Positions 28,322 through 36,931 of a stretch of DNA of 64,000 nt are shown piece by piece. The notes beneath the pieces were generated by a model. It ran no database searches. It had not been told where the DNA came from and was given only the letters and a program-made list of their open reading frames with translations. Origin of the DNA: Caulobacter endophyticus (GTDB lineage Bacteria > Pseudomonadota > Alphaproteobacteria > Caulobacterales > Caulobacteraceae). Positions within the stretch are counted from its first letter, which is position 1; every line of letters starts with the position of its first letter. Made by a program: the position numbers and the translations under genes. The stretch spans positions 62,001 to 126,000 of the forward strand of contig NZ_QDKQ01000034.1 in NCBI RefSeq assembly GCF_003116815.1, in the 5' to 3' direction.

Positions 28322-28335
28322 TGACAGCGTTATCG
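28322..28335. promoter_or_regulatory. LacI-type site, ACGTT class (TGACAGCGTTATCG)
   Basis: A near-palindrome resembling TGACAGCGTTGTCA at 45675 and sharing 12 bases with the site at 6281. It is the most distal of three sites in front of GH43. Confidence 0.5.
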
Positions 28336-28350
28336 TCGGAAAATGGGCGA

Positions 28351-28364
28351 TGACACCGGTAGAC
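28351..28364. promoter_or_regulatory. LacI-type site, CCGGT class (TGACACCGGTAGAC)
   Basis: An imperfect copy of the TGTTACCGGTAACA class, 35 bp upstream of a better copy at 28386-28399. The spacing could allow cooperative binding or looping at the GH43 promoter. Confidence 0.5.
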
Positions 28365-28385
28365 AAGGCGGCGATCCGTCGCTTA

Positions 28386-28399
28386 AGTGACCGGTAACA
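28386..28399. promoter_or_regulatory. LacI-type operator, CCGGT class (AGTGACCGGTAACA)
   Basis: Identical over 14 nt to the minus-strand reading of 1624-1637. It lies 50 bp upstream of the GH43 start codon. Confidence 0.7.
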
Positions 28400-28448
28400 A
28401 GCCGACGCGGCGTCAGTTCGCGCGGACAGTACCCGGGAAGGAATATCG

Positions 28449-30080
28449 ATGGCCGACCTCAGCCGACGCGGAGCCCTGTTGCTGACTGGGGGCTCCCTAC
28501 TGACTGGAGCGGCCGCCGCCGCCCTGCCCTCAGCCGCTACGGCCGAAGGCGTCGGGTCCCTGCCCGCCAAGCCCAAGTCCGGGCCTACCTGGACCAAGGG
28601 CGTCGAAGGCCAGCGCAAGGCCGACCTGGGCGACGGAACCTTCCTCAATCCGATCCTGGCCGGCGACCGGCCCGACCCGTCGATCCTCAAGGACGGCGAC
28701 GACTACTACATGACCCATTCGTCGTTCGACGCCTATCCGGGCCTCTTGATCTGGCATTCGAAGGACCTCGTGAACTGGGCGCCGGTGGGGCCGGCCCTGA
28801 AGACCAACATCGGCTCGGTCTGGGCGCCTGAGCTGTGCAAGCACGAGGGTCGCTACTACCTCTACATCCCGGCCAAGTTCCCCAGGAACAACACCAGCTA
28901 CGTGATCTGGGCCGACAGGATCGAAGGCCCGTGGTCCGAGCCGATCGACCTGAAGCTGCCCGGCTACATCGATCCCGGCCACATCGTCGACGAGAACGGC
29001 GAGCGCTGGCTGTTCCTCTCGGGCGGCGACCGCATCAAGCTGGCGCCCGACGGCCTGTCGACGGTCGGCAAGCCCGAGCACGTCTACGACCCCTGGCGCT
29101 ATCCGGACGACTGGGACGTCGAGGGCTTCTCGCCCGAAGGCCCCAAGGTCATGAAGAAGGGGGACTGGTTCTACATGATCACCGCCGTGGGCGGCACGGC
29201 CGGCCCGCCGACCGGCCACATGGTGATCGCCGCGCGCGCCAGGTCGCTGGGCGGCCCGTGGGAGAACCATCCCAGGAACCCGCTGGTGCGCACCGTCGAC
29301 AACGCCGAGAAGTGGTGGTCGCGCGGCCACGCCACCCTGGTCGAGGGCTCGGGCGGCGAATGGTGGACCGTCTATCACGGCTACGAGAACGGCTTCTGGA
29401 CGCTCGGCCGCCAGACCCTGCTGGCCCCGGTGACCTGGACCAAGGACGGCTGGTTCGACATCGGCGGCGGCGACCTGGCCAAGCCCATCAAGAAACCGAA
29501 AGGCGGCAAGGCCGTGCAGCACGGCATGGCGCTGTCGGACGACTTCTCGACCGACAAGTACGGCGTGCAGTGGAACTTCTTCGACCCCAAGCCGGGCGAG
29601 CAGGACCGCATCAGCCGCGCGAACGGCGTGCTCACGCTGAAGGGCGCCGGTGAGGCCCCGTCGACGGGCTCGCCGCTGATCTTCGTCAACGGCGACCAGG
29701 CCTACGAGATCGAGTGCGAGGTCGAGATCGATCCTGAGACGAGGGCTGGCCTGATCCTGTTCTACGACCGCCAGCTCTATTGCGGCTTGGGGTTCGACGC
29801 TAAGAACTTCGTCACCCACCAGTACGGCATCGAGCGTGGGCGGCCGGCCAATCCGCATGGGACGAAGATGCTCATGCGCCTGCGCAACAACCGCCACATC
29901 GTCGCCTTCCACACCTCGGGAGACGGCGGCAAGACCTGGAAGCGGTTCGACCGCGGCATGGAGGTCAGCGGCTACCACCACAACGTGCGCGGGGGCTTCC
30001 TGATGCTGAAGCCGGGGATCTACGCGGCCGGCAAGGGCTCGGCCCGGTTCCGGAACTTCAAGTACCGGGCGCTGGACTAG
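28449..30080 (+). CDS. Glycoside hydrolase family 43 (beta-xylosidase/arabinofuranosidase-like)
   Basis: A 543-residue exported enzyme. The leader SRRGALLLTGGSLLTGAAAAA with twin Arg suggests Tat export. The five-bladed GH43 propeller (about 65-345) shows the general base Asp76 (DRPDPSILKDGDDYYM), the pKa-modulating Asp175 (GYIDPGHIVD) and a likely acid Glu230 (FSPEGPKVMK). A C-terminal beta-sandwich (about 365-543; DDFSTDKYGVQWNFFDP) is typical of xylan- or arabinan-active GH43 proteins. Three LacI-type sites precede it, so it belongs with xylE and the GH3 gene in a xylan regulon. Xylosidase versus arabinofuranosidase is undecided. Confidence 0.9.
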   Translation: MADLSRRGALLLTGGSLLTGAAAAALPSAATAEGVGSLPAKPKSGPTWTKGVEGQRKADLGDGTFLNPILAGDRPDPSILKDGDDYYMTHSSFDAYPGLLIWHSKDLVNWAPVGPALKTNIGSVWAPELCKHEGRYYLYIPAKFPRNNTSYVIWADRIEGPWSEPIDLKLPGYIDPGHIVDENGERWLFLSGGDRIKLAPDGLSTVGKPEHVYDPWRYPDDWDVEGFSPEGPKVMKKGDWFYMITAVGGTAGPPTGHMVIAARARSLGGPWENHPRNPLVRTVDNAEKWWSRGHATLVEGSGGEWWTVYHGYENGFWTLGRQTLLAPVTWTKDGWFDIGGGDLAKPIKKPKGGKAVQHGMALSDDFSTDKYGVQWNFFDPKPGEQDRISRANGVLTLKGAGEAPSTGSPLIFVNGDQAYEIECEVEIDPETRAGLILFYDRQLYCGLGFDAKNFVTHQYGIERGRPANPHGTKMLMRLRNNRHIVAFHTSGDGGKTWKRFDRGMEVSGYHHNVRGGFLMLKPGIYAAGKGSARFRNFKYRALD

Positions 30081-30094
30081 GCGCTAACAAAAAG

Positions 30095-30228
30095 ATCCTC
30101 CCCCTCTGGGGGGAGGTGGCGCGAAGCGCCGGAGGGGGGCCGTTTTCAGCTTCCGCAGATCCGGCCAGCTTCGCAGTCACTCCCCCCTCAGTCGCTCCGC
30201 GACAGCTCCCCCACAGGGGGAGCATCCT
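30095..30228. repeat. GC-rich palindromic intergenic repeat
   Basis: GATCCTCCCCCTCTGGGGGG at the left and CCCCCACAGGGGGAGCATC at the right form imperfect outer arms; GGCGCGAAGCGCC and GTCGCTCCGCGAC are inner hairpins. It fills the GH43-esterase gap; its right end lies just before the esterase start. Confidence 0.8.
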
Positions 30229-30248
30229 CATGGCCTGGAGCCTTGACC

Positions 30249-31121
30249 GTGTTCAAACCCCTCCTCCTCGCCGCCGCGCTCGTCGCCGCCCCGATGGCCG
30301 CACACGCGCAGGCCGCCGCCCCCGAAGCCGAACCGCCGATGTTCAAGGCCGTGAAGATCGTGCTGATCGGCGACTCGACCACGGCCGTGATCGGCGGCTG
30401 GGGCCCCAGCTTCTGCGGCCAGCATGTCACCTCGTTCGTCGCCTGCATCAACCTGGCGCGCGGCGGGCGCTCCAGCGGCAACTACCGCACCGAGGGCTCG
30501 TGGCGGCTGGCCATGAAGGAGATCGGCTCGGGCGGCTTTGCCGACACCTATGTGCTGATCCAGTTCGGCCACAACGACCAGCCGGGCAAGCCGGGCCGCT
30601 CGACCGACCTGGCCACCGAGTACCCGGCCAACCTGAAACGCTATGTCGAGGAGGTGCGCGCCGCCGGCGGCAAGCCGGTGCTGGTCACGCCCCTGACCCG
30701 CCGACAGTTCGAGGGCGGCAAGCTGATCGACGATCTTGGCCCCTGGGCCGAGGCGACCCGCAAGGTCGCGGCCGAGACCAGGACGCCGCTGGTCGACCTG
30801 CACGGGAAATCCTACGCCGCCGTCCAGGCCATGGGCGCGGCGCAGGCCACGCGCTTCGCCCAGATGCCGCCGCCGCCCGAAGTGCTGGCCGCCGCGAAAA
30901 CCGGAACCACTATCAGCGCCCAGCCGACGGTTCCGGCCGCGCCCGGCGCGACCCCTGCCCCAGCCCAGCAAAACAACGCCGCCGTCGAGCCGATGGGGCA
31001 GGCCAAGCTGTCGTTCGACTACACCCACCTGGGCCGCGACGGCGCCGACTACTTCGCCAAGATCGTGACGGACGAACTGGCCGTCGCCGTGCCGTCGCTG
31101 CGACGGTACCTGGTGCCATAA
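30249..31121 (+). CDS. SGNH/GDSL carbohydrate esterase (rhamnogalacturonan acetylesterase/CE12-like)
   Basis: A 290-residue exported esterase. A Sec signal ends AAPMAAHAQ-A. SGNH blocks are in order: GDSTTAVIGGWGP (nucleophile Ser), NLARGGRSSGNYRTEG (block II Gly), IQFGHNDQPGK (block III Asn) and DYTHLGRDGADYFAK (catalytic Asp-His pair). An unusual Ala/Pro-rich insert (about 215-245) precedes block V. I favour GTG 30249, with GGAG 8 nt upstream, over TTG 30243. It probably removes acetyl groups from hemicellulose or pectin; the neighbours favour xylan, but CE12 members are often pectin-active. Confidence 0.85.
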   Translation: MFKPLLLAAALVAAPMAAHAQAAAPEAEPPMFKAVKIVLIGDSTTAVIGGWGPSFCGQHVTSFVACINLARGGRSSGNYRTEGSWRLAMKEIGSGGFADTYVLIQFGHNDQPGKPGRSTDLATEYPANLKRYVEEVRAAGGKPVLVTPLTRRQFEGGKLIDDLGPWAEATRKVAAETRTPLVDLHGKSYAAVQAMGAAQATRFAQMPPPPEVLAAAKTGTTISAQPTVPAAPGATPAPAQQNNAAVEPMGQAKLSFDYTHLGRDGADYFAKIVTDELAVAVPSLRRYLVP

Positions 31122-31143
31122 GCCGAGACTGGCGCAATCGAGC

Positions 31144-31169
31144 TACACGTGTAATCTACACGTATGATG
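31144..31169. repeat. Tandem 13-bp direct repeat with palindrome TACACGTGTA
   Basis: TACACGTGTAATC (31144-31156) and TACACGTATGATG (31157-31169) follow each other directly; the first contains a perfect 10-bp palindrome. The second copy overlaps the ATG of the next gene, leaving no room for a Shine-Dalgarno. It may be a regulatory site or coincidence. Confidence 0.35.
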
Positions 31170-31772
31170 CGTCTTGCTTCCTCCCTTGCCGTCGCTGTCG
31201 CCGGACTGACCCTTGGCCTGTCCCAGCCCGCCCATACCGCCGAGCGGTCGTCGGGCGCCTGCGCCGCTGCCAGGGTGTTGCTGGAAGACGTCTTCAGCCG
31301 CTCACCGCCGGAGAAGACCGCCCTCGACGAAGCCTCGGCCGGGAAGGGCGCCGGACAGTTCGTCAGGCAGATCGCGGAACGGCACGGCGCCAGCTTCGCC
31401 ACGGACGGCTGGCGCTCACGAGAGACCGGCGCGGTCGTGAAGCCGCCCTCGGCAGCGGCCATCAAGGCCTTCATGGCGGCACGCCACGTCTCTGCGACGG
31501 CGTGCGACGAAGTCCGCCTGGACGCTGGCGCACGCGGCGCCTTGCTGGGCGCCTCCTACGCCGCCGTCGCCCCGGCCGACGGCGTTGGACGCTTCACCCG
31601 CGCGCTACATACGATCAGTCGGCCGGTCGTGTCGCCCGACGGAACTGAAGCGCTTGCCTACTTTTCGGAAGGCCATGCGCCTTTGGCGGCTGCCGGCGGC
31701 TTGGTGCTGCTGCGGAAGAGCCGCGATGGCGCCTGGAAGATCGCGGGCCACCTGTCCCTCTGGATCTCCTAG
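31164..31772 (+). CDS. Exported protein of unknown function
   Basis: A 202-residue protein with a Sec signal (ASSLAVAVAGLTLGLSQPAHTA-E, cleavage near 26). Two Cys (GACAAARVLLED; ATACDEVRLD) could form a disulfide. The C-terminal part (PVVSPDGTEALAYFSEG, GLVLLRKSRDGAWKIAGHLSLW) looks like a small beta-sheet domain of the kind found in SnoaL/NTF2-like folds, but I cannot assign a family. No ribosome site is visible, so it may be leaderless. It ends 9 bp before the stop of the convergent TetR gene. Confidence 0.6.
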   Translation: MMRLASSLAVAVAGLTLGLSQPAHTAERSSGACAAARVLLEDVFSRSPPEKTALDEASAGKGAGQFVRQIAERHGASFATDGWRSRETGAVVKPPSAAAIKAFMAARHVSATACDEVRLDAGARGALLGASYAAVAPADGVGRFTRALHTISRPVVSPDGTEALAYFSEGHAPLAAAGGLVLLRKSRDGAWKIAGHLSLWIS

Positions 31773-31780
31773 GACGCCAC

Positions 31781-32377
31781 CTACCCCAGAAGGCAGGTCA
31801 GGACCGACTTCATCACCGTGGCCATGGCCTGGCGATCCTGCTCGGGGTGGTTGACGCTGCGGATGACCAGGCCGTCGAACATCGCGCCGATCAGCTCGGT
31901 GCGGGCGGCGAACTCGGCCTCGCTCCATTCGGGCTTGCGGCTGCGCGCCAGCATCTGGCTGGCCAGGGCGCGCTCCTGGTCGTCGGCGGCGCGGACGATG
32001 GCGGCGACCTTGGGATTGCGCGAGGCCTCGGCCATCACCTCCAGCACCAGCGGCGCGCGGCGCGGGTCGTAGCACTTGCTGACCGCCTCATCGATGTGGT
32101 CGAGCATGGCGTCGAGCAGCGTGCCCGGCCGGCTTTCCAGCTCGGCGAACTTCTCGCGCATCTCGGCCAGGTCCTGGGCGACGATCGCCGCGACCATGGC
32201 TTCCTTGTTCTCGAAGTAGCGATAGATCTGGCCCACGCTGAGGCCCGCGGCCTTGGCGATCTCGGCCATGCTGGCGCCATGGAAGCCGGCCTGGCGCACG
32301 ACGTCGCAGGCCGCATCCAGAATCTGTTGCCGCCGCGCCTCGGGCGTCGGCTTGGCGCTTGAACTCACGTCGACCAT
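31781..32377 (-). CDS. tipR: TetR/AcrR family repressor of the AcrAB-NodT pump (TipR-like)
   Basis: A 198-residue TetR regulator. The HTH is at about 17-60 (QILDAACDVVRQAGFHGASM, AEIAKAAGLSVGQIYRYFEN with KEAMVAAI), followed by an all-helical ligand domain. It is divergent from acrA-acrB-nodT with a 24-bp perfect palindrome between them, the arrangement of C. crescentus TipR and acrAB2-nodT. It would repress the pump until an inducing compound binds. The name rests on this synteny. Confidence 0.85.
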   Translation of the reverse strand: MVDVSSSAKPTPEARRQQILDAACDVVRQAGFHGASMAEIAKAAGLSVGQIYRYFENKEAMVAAIVAQDLAEMREKFAELESRPGTLLDAMLDHIDEAVSKCYDPRRAPLVLEVMAEASRNPKVAAIVRAADDQERALASQMLARSRKPEWSEAEFAARTELIGAMFDGLVIRSVNHPEQDRQAMATVMKSVLTCLLG

Positions 32378-32437
32378 CGAGCGGTCCCGTTCTCCATTAC
32401 ATTTCCGTCAGGTCAACTTCGCCGACAGGACGGGGTG

Positions 32438-32466
32438 TTGACTTCGCCTTACCCCGGGCCTATGTC
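32438..32466 (+). promoter_or_regulatory. Putative acrA promoter (-35 TTGACT, -10 TATGTC)
   Basis: TTGACT (32438-32443) and TATGTC (32461-32466) are separated by exactly 17 bp. A start near 32473 would place the palindrome at 32475-32498 at the beginning of the transcript, where a bound repressor would block RNA polymerase. The -10 is not a strong Caulobacter consensus. Confidence 0.5.
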
Positions 32467-32474
32467 CAGCGCAA

Positions 32475-32498
32475 TTGAGAATGAACGTTCATTCTCAA
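32475..32498. promoter_or_regulatory. TetR operator: 24-bp perfect palindrome
   Basis: TTGAGAATGAAC (32475-32486) and GTTCATTCTCAA (32487-32498) are perfect inverted halves. It sits in the divergent region between tipR and acrA, 71 bp before the acrA start. Length and symmetry suit a TetR dimer or pair of dimers. Confidence 0.88.
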
Positions 32499-32568
32499 AT
32501 TGTTCATCATAGGCGCGTCGTCAAGGGGACCTCCCCCCCTGCGGCAGCCTGTCGCTCCGGGGATATCC

Positions 32569-33723
32569 ATGGCTATCAAACGTCCGCTCGCCGCTTCGGC
32601 GGTTCTTCTGGCGGCTGTCTCGCTCACCCTCGCCGCCTGCGGGCAAGGCAAGGGCGGAGCCGCTGGCGGCATGGGCGCGGGCGGTCCCACGCCCGTGGGC
32701 GTGGTGGTCGTGAAGACCGAGCCGGTGACCCTGACCAGCGAACTGCAGGGCCGCACCTCGGCCTATCTGGTCTCGGAAGTGCGTCCGCAGGTCGGCGGCA
32801 TCGTCAAGGCCCGCCTGTTCCAGGAAGGCTCCTACGTCCGCGCCGGCCAGCCGCTCTACCAGATCGAGCCGGCGACCTTCCAGGCGGCGGTCAACAGCGC
32901 CCAGGCGGGCCTGGCCCAGGCCCAGGCGACCTACACCGCCGCCAAGCTGAAGGCCGACCGCTACAAGGAGCTGGTCGCCGTCAACGCCGTCTCCAAGCAG
33001 GACAACGACGACGCCCAGGCCGCCGCCCAGCAGGCCCAGGCGAACGTCGCCGCCCAGAAGGCCGCCGTCGAGACCGCCCGGATCAACCTGGGCTGGACCC
33101 GCGTGGTCGCCCCGATCTCGGGCCGCATCGGCAAGAGCTCGGTCACCCCCGGCGCCCTGGTCACCGCCACCCAGACCACGGCCCTGGCCACCATCCAGAA
33201 CCTCGACAAGATCTATGTCGACCTGACCCAGTCGTCGGCCGAGCTGCTGCAGTTGCAGCGCGACCTGGCCGGCGGCCAGCTGGGCCGCTCGGGTTCGGCC
33301 CAGGTCAGCCTGAAGCTGGAAGACGGCTCGACCTACCCGACCCAGGGCCGCCTGGAGTTCGCCGACGTCACCGTCGACCAGACCACCGGCTCGTTCGGCC
33401 TGCGCGCCACCTTCGACAACCCCAACGGCACGCTGCTGCCGGGCATGTACGTCCGCGCCACCCTCGGCAAGGGCGTGGCCTCCAACGGCGTGCTGATCCC
33501 GCAGGCCGGCGTCAGCCGCGACCCGAAGGGCAACGCCACGGTCACCGTCGTCGGCGCCAAGGACATGGCCGAGATCCGTCCGATCACCGTCGGCCAGACG
33601 GTCGGCGACAAGTGGCTGGTCACCTCCGGCCTGAAGGTCGGCGACAAGGTCATCGTCGAAGGCCTGCAGAAGGTCCGTCCTGGCGCGCCCGTGAAGGCCG
33701 CCGTCATCACCGCTCAACGCTAA
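32569..33723 (+). CDS. acrA: RND efflux periplasmic adaptor (membrane fusion lipoprotein)
   Basis: A 384-residue adaptor. The lipobox LAAC (Cys near residue 24 of the ATG 32569 start) indicates an inner-membrane lipoprotein. Domains in order: barrel-sandwich/lipoyl half (PQVGGIVKARLFQEGSYVRA), an alpha-hairpin rich in Ala/Gln (about 75-145), the second lipoyl half (RVVAPISGRIGKSS) and beta-barrel/membrane-proximal domains (GLRATFDNPNGTLLPGMYVR). It links AcrB to NodT. ATG 32569 has GGGGA upstream; the longer frame from 32500 would begin in the operator. acrB follows after 12 bp. Confidence 0.93.
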   Translation: MAIKRPLAASAVLLAAVSLTLAACGQGKGGAAGGMGAGGPTPVGVVVVKTEPVTLTSELQGRTSAYLVSEVRPQVGGIVKARLFQEGSYVRAGQPLYQIEPATFQAAVNSAQAGLAQAQATYTAAKLKADRYKELVAVNAVSKQDNDDAQAAAQQAQANVAAQKAAVETARINLGWTRVVAPISGRIGKSSVTPGALVTATQTTALATIQNLDKIYVDLTQSSAELLQLQRDLAGGQLGRSGSAQVSLKLEDGSTYPTQGRLEFADVTVDQTTGSFGLRATFDNPNGTLLPGMYVRATLGKGVASNGVLIPQAGVSRDPKGNATVTVVGAKDMAEIRPITVGQTVGDKWLVTSGLKVGDKVIVEGLQKVRPGAPVKAAVITAQR

Positions 33724-33735
33724 GGCCGGCCCACA

Positions 33736-36700
33736 ATGCTGTCCCGTTTCTTCATCGACAGACCCATCTTCGCATGGGTCGTCGCGATCGTGATCATGCT
33801 GGCGGGGGCCCTGGCCATCCGCACGCTGCCGATCGCCCAGTATCCCGAGATCGCCCTGCCGCAGGTCTCGGTCTCCGCCAACTATCCGGGCGCCTCGGCC
33901 AAGACGGTCGAGGACAGCGTCACCCAGGTCATCGAACAGAAGATGAAGGGCCTCGACGGCCTGGATTACATGTCGTCGACCAGCGACAGCTCGGGCTCGG
34001 CCACGGTCACCCTGACCTTCAAGGCCGGCACCGACATCGACATCGCCCAGGTGCAGGTCCAGAACAAGCTGCAGACCGCCACCGCCCTGCTGCCGCAGGA
34101 AGTGCAGCAGCAAGGCCTGACGGTCGCCAAGTCGGCCCGTAACTTCATGATGGTCGTCGGCCTCTATTCGGAGAGCGACAAGACCACCAACACCGACCTG
34201 GCCGACTACATCGCGTCCAACATCCAGGACCCGCTGAGCCGTGTCGACGGCGTCGGCGAAGTGCAGCTGTTCGGCGCCCAGTACGCCATGCGCATCTGGC
34301 TCGACCCGAACAAGCTGTCGTCCTACAGCCTGACGCCTTCGGACGTGTCGGCGGCCATCCAGGCCCAGAACGCCCAGGTCTCGGCCGGCCAGCTGGGCGG
34401 CACGCCCAACCTGCCGGGCACGGGCCTGAACGCGACGATCACGGCCCAGTCGCGCCTGCAGACGCCTGAAGAGTTCGAGAACATCATCGTCAAGAACAGC
34501 ACGGGCGGGGCTCTGGTCCGCCTGCGCGACGTCGCCCGCGTCGAGCTGGGCGCCGAAAGCTACGTCTCGACCGCGAAGTTCAACGGCCGTCCGGCCGCGG
34601 GTCTGGCCATCCGCCTGGCCCCGGGCGCCAACGCCCTGGACACCGCCAAGGCGGTCAAGGAGCAGATGGCCACGCTCGAGAAGAGCTTCCCGGCCGGCTA
34701 CAAGTACGTGGTGCCCTACGACTCCACGCCGTTCGTGGAGCTGTCGATCCACGAAGTGATCAAGACGCTGGTGGAAGCCATCATCCTGGTCTTCATCGTC
34801 ATGTTCCTGTTCCTGCAGAACTGGCGCGCGACCCTGATCCCGACCATCGCCGTCCCGGTCGTCCTCCTGGGCACCTTCGGCATCCTCGCGGCCTTCGGCT
34901 ACTCCATCAACACCCTGACCATGTTCGGCCTCGTGCTGGCCATCGGCCTGCTCGTCGACGACGCCATCGTCGTGGTCGAGAACGTCGAGCGGGTGATGAG
35001 CGAAGAGGGTCTCTCTCCGGTCGAGGCCACCCGCAAGTCGATGGGCGAGATCACCGGCGCCCTGATCGGCATCGCCCTGGTGCTGTCGGCGGTGTTCGTG
35101 CCGATGGCCTTCTTCAGCGGCTCGCAAGGCGTCATCTACCGCCAATTCTCGATCACCATCGTCTCGGCGATGATGCTGTCGGTCGTGGTCGCCCTGGTGC
35201 TGACGCCGGCCCTCTGCGCCACCATGCTGAAGCCGCATGACCGCGCCCACGGCGAGGCTCTGCGCACCGATCATCCGGGCGCGCTCGGTGCGGTGATCAA
35301 CTTCTTCAACCGCTTCTTCAACTGGTTCAACCGCAGCTTCAACGACGTCTCGGGACGCTATCAGGGCGGGGTCCGCAAGATCCTCGGCCGCAGTGTCCGC
35401 TGGATGGCCATCTACGGCGTCATCATCCTGGTCATGGGCCTGCTGTTCGTCCGCCTGCCCAGCGCCTTCCTGCCGGAAGAAGACCAGGGGATCATGATCA
35501 CCCTCGTCCAGCTGCCGCCGGGCGCCACCGAGGAACGCACCCTGGGCGTCCTCGACCAGGTCCGCAGCCACTTCATGGACGAAGAGAAGGAAGCCGTGCA
35601 GTCGGTGTTCACCGTCTCGGGCTTCAGCTTCAGCGGCGCCGGCCAGAACGCCGGTCTCGCCTTCGTCCGCCTGAAGGACTTCGACGAGCGCAAGGCCGCC
35701 AATCTGAAGGCCCCGGCCGTCGCCGGCCGCGCCATGGGCAAGTTCCTGCAGATCCGCGATGCGATGGTGTTCGCCGTCGTGCCGCCGGCCGTGCCGGAAC
35801 TGGGCACCTCGTCGGGCTTCGACTTCCAGCTGCAGGACATCGGCGGCGTGGGCCATGACGCCCTCACCGCGGCCCGCAACCAGGTCCTTGGCATGGCTGG
35901 CCAGGATCCCAACCTGGTCGGCGTGCGTCCCAACGGCCAGGAAGACACCCCGCAGCTGAAGATCGACATCGACCAGGCCAAGGCCGGCTCGATGGGCCTG
36001 ACCACGGCCGACATCAACGCCGCGCTCAGCGCCGCGTGGGGCGGTTCGTACGTCAACGACTTCATCGATCGCGGCCGGGTGAAGAAGGTCTACATGCAGG
36101 CCGACGCGCCCTACCGCATGAAGCCCGAAGACCTGAACAACTGGTACGTCCGCAACAGCAGCGGCCAGATGGTGCCCTTCTCGGCCTTCGCCACGACCCG
36201 CTGGGTCTACGGCTCGCCGCGCCTGGAGCGCTACAACGGCCTGTCGTCGATGAACATCCAGGGCGCTCCGGCCCCGGGCAAGAGCTCGGGCGACGCGATG
36301 GCGGCCATGGAGAAGATCGCCGCCCAGTTGCCGGCCGGCATCGGCTTCGAATGGACCGGCCTGTCGGCCCAGGAACGTGAAGCGGGCAACCAGGCTCCGG
36401 CTCTCTACGCGATCTCGATCCTGGTGGTGTTCCTGCTGCTGGCGGCCCTCTACGAGAGCTGGTCGATCCCGCTGTCGGTCATCATGGTCATCCCGCTCGG
36501 CATCGTCGGCGCCCTGCTGGCGACCACCCTGCGCGGCCTGTCGAACGACATCTACTTCCAGGTGGGCCTGCTGACGACCATGGGCCTGGCGGCCAAGAAC
36601 GCCATCCTGATCGTCGAGTTCGCCAAGGAGATCTTCGAGCGCACCGGCGACCTTGTGGAAGCCACGCTGGAAGCCGTCCGCATCCGTCTGCGTCCGATCA

Positions 36701-36930
36701 TCATGACCTCGCTGGCCTTCGTCTTCGGCGTTCTGCCGCTCGCGATCTCCAACGGGGCTGGTTCGGGCAGCCAGCACGCGATCGGCACGGGCGTCATCGG
36801 CGGCATGCTGTCGGCGACCATCCTGGCGATCTTCTTCGTCCCGCTGTTCTTCGTGATCGTCGAACGGATCTTCAAGCCCAAGCCCCGTCACCACGACGAG
36901 GCCCCCGCCGCTCCGGCCGAGAGCCACTGA
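33736..36930 (+). CDS. acrB: RND multidrug efflux transporter, AcrB/HAE1 family
   Basis: A 1064-residue proton-driven pump with 12 membrane helices and two large periplasmic loops. It starts with the family signature [20 protein letters not shown]. The proton-relay Asp pair is in [17 protein letters not shown], and the second half carries [16 protein letters not shown] and [19 protein letters not shown]. It expels hydrophobic drugs and detergents through NodT. It lies between acrA (12 bp) and nodT (1 bp) in one operon. Confidence 0.95.
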   Translation: MLSRFFIDRPIFAWVVAIVIMLAGALAIRTLPIAQYPEIALPQVSVSANYPGASAKTVEDSVTQVIEQKMKGLDGLDYMSSTSDSSGSATVTLTFKAGTDIDIAQVQVQNKLQTATALLPQEVQQQGLTVAKSARNFMMVVGLYSESDKTTNTDLADYIASNIQDPLSRVDGVGEVQLFGAQYAMRIWLDPNKLSSYSLTPSDVSAAIQAQNAQVSAGQLGGTPNLPGTGLNATITAQSRLQTPEEFENIIVKNSTGGALVRLRDVARVELGAESYVSTAKFNGRPAAGLAIRLAPGANALDTAKAVKEQMATLEKSFPAGYKYVVPYDSTPFVELSIHEVIKTLVEAIILVFIVMFLFLQNWRATLIPTIAVPVVLLGTFGILAAFGYSINTLTMFGLVLAIGLLVDDAIVVVENVERVMSEEGLSPVEATRKSMGEITGALIGIALVLSAVFVPMAFFSGSQGVIYRQFSITIVSAMMLSVVVALVLTPALCATMLKPHDRAHGEALRTDHPGALGAVINFFNRFFNWFNRSFNDVSGRYQGGVRKILGRSVRWMAIYGVIILVMGLLFVRLPSAFLPEEDQGIMITLVQLPPGATEERTLGVLDQVRSHFMDEEKEAVQSVFTVSGFSFSGAGQNAGLAFVRLKDFDERKAANLKAPAVAGRAMGKFLQIRDAMVFAVVPPAVPELGTSSGFDFQLQDIGGVGHDALTAARNQVLGMAGQDPNLVGVRPNGQEDTPQLKIDIDQAKAGSMGLTTADINAALSAAWGGSYVNDFIDRGRVKKVYMQADAPYRMKPEDLNNWYVRNSSGQMVPFSAFATTRWVYGSPRLERYNGLSSMNIQGAPAPGKSSGDAMAAMEKIAAQLPAGIGFEWTGLSAQEREAGNQAPALYAISILVVFLLLAALYESWSIPLSVIMVIPLGIVGALLATTLRGLSNDIYFQVGLLTTMGLAAKNAILIVEFAKEIFERTGDLVEATLEAVRIRLRPIIMTSLAFVFGVLPLAISNGAGSGSQHAIGTGVIGGMLSATILAIFFVPLFFVIVERIFKPKPRHHDEAPAAPAESH

Positions 36931-36931
36931 G

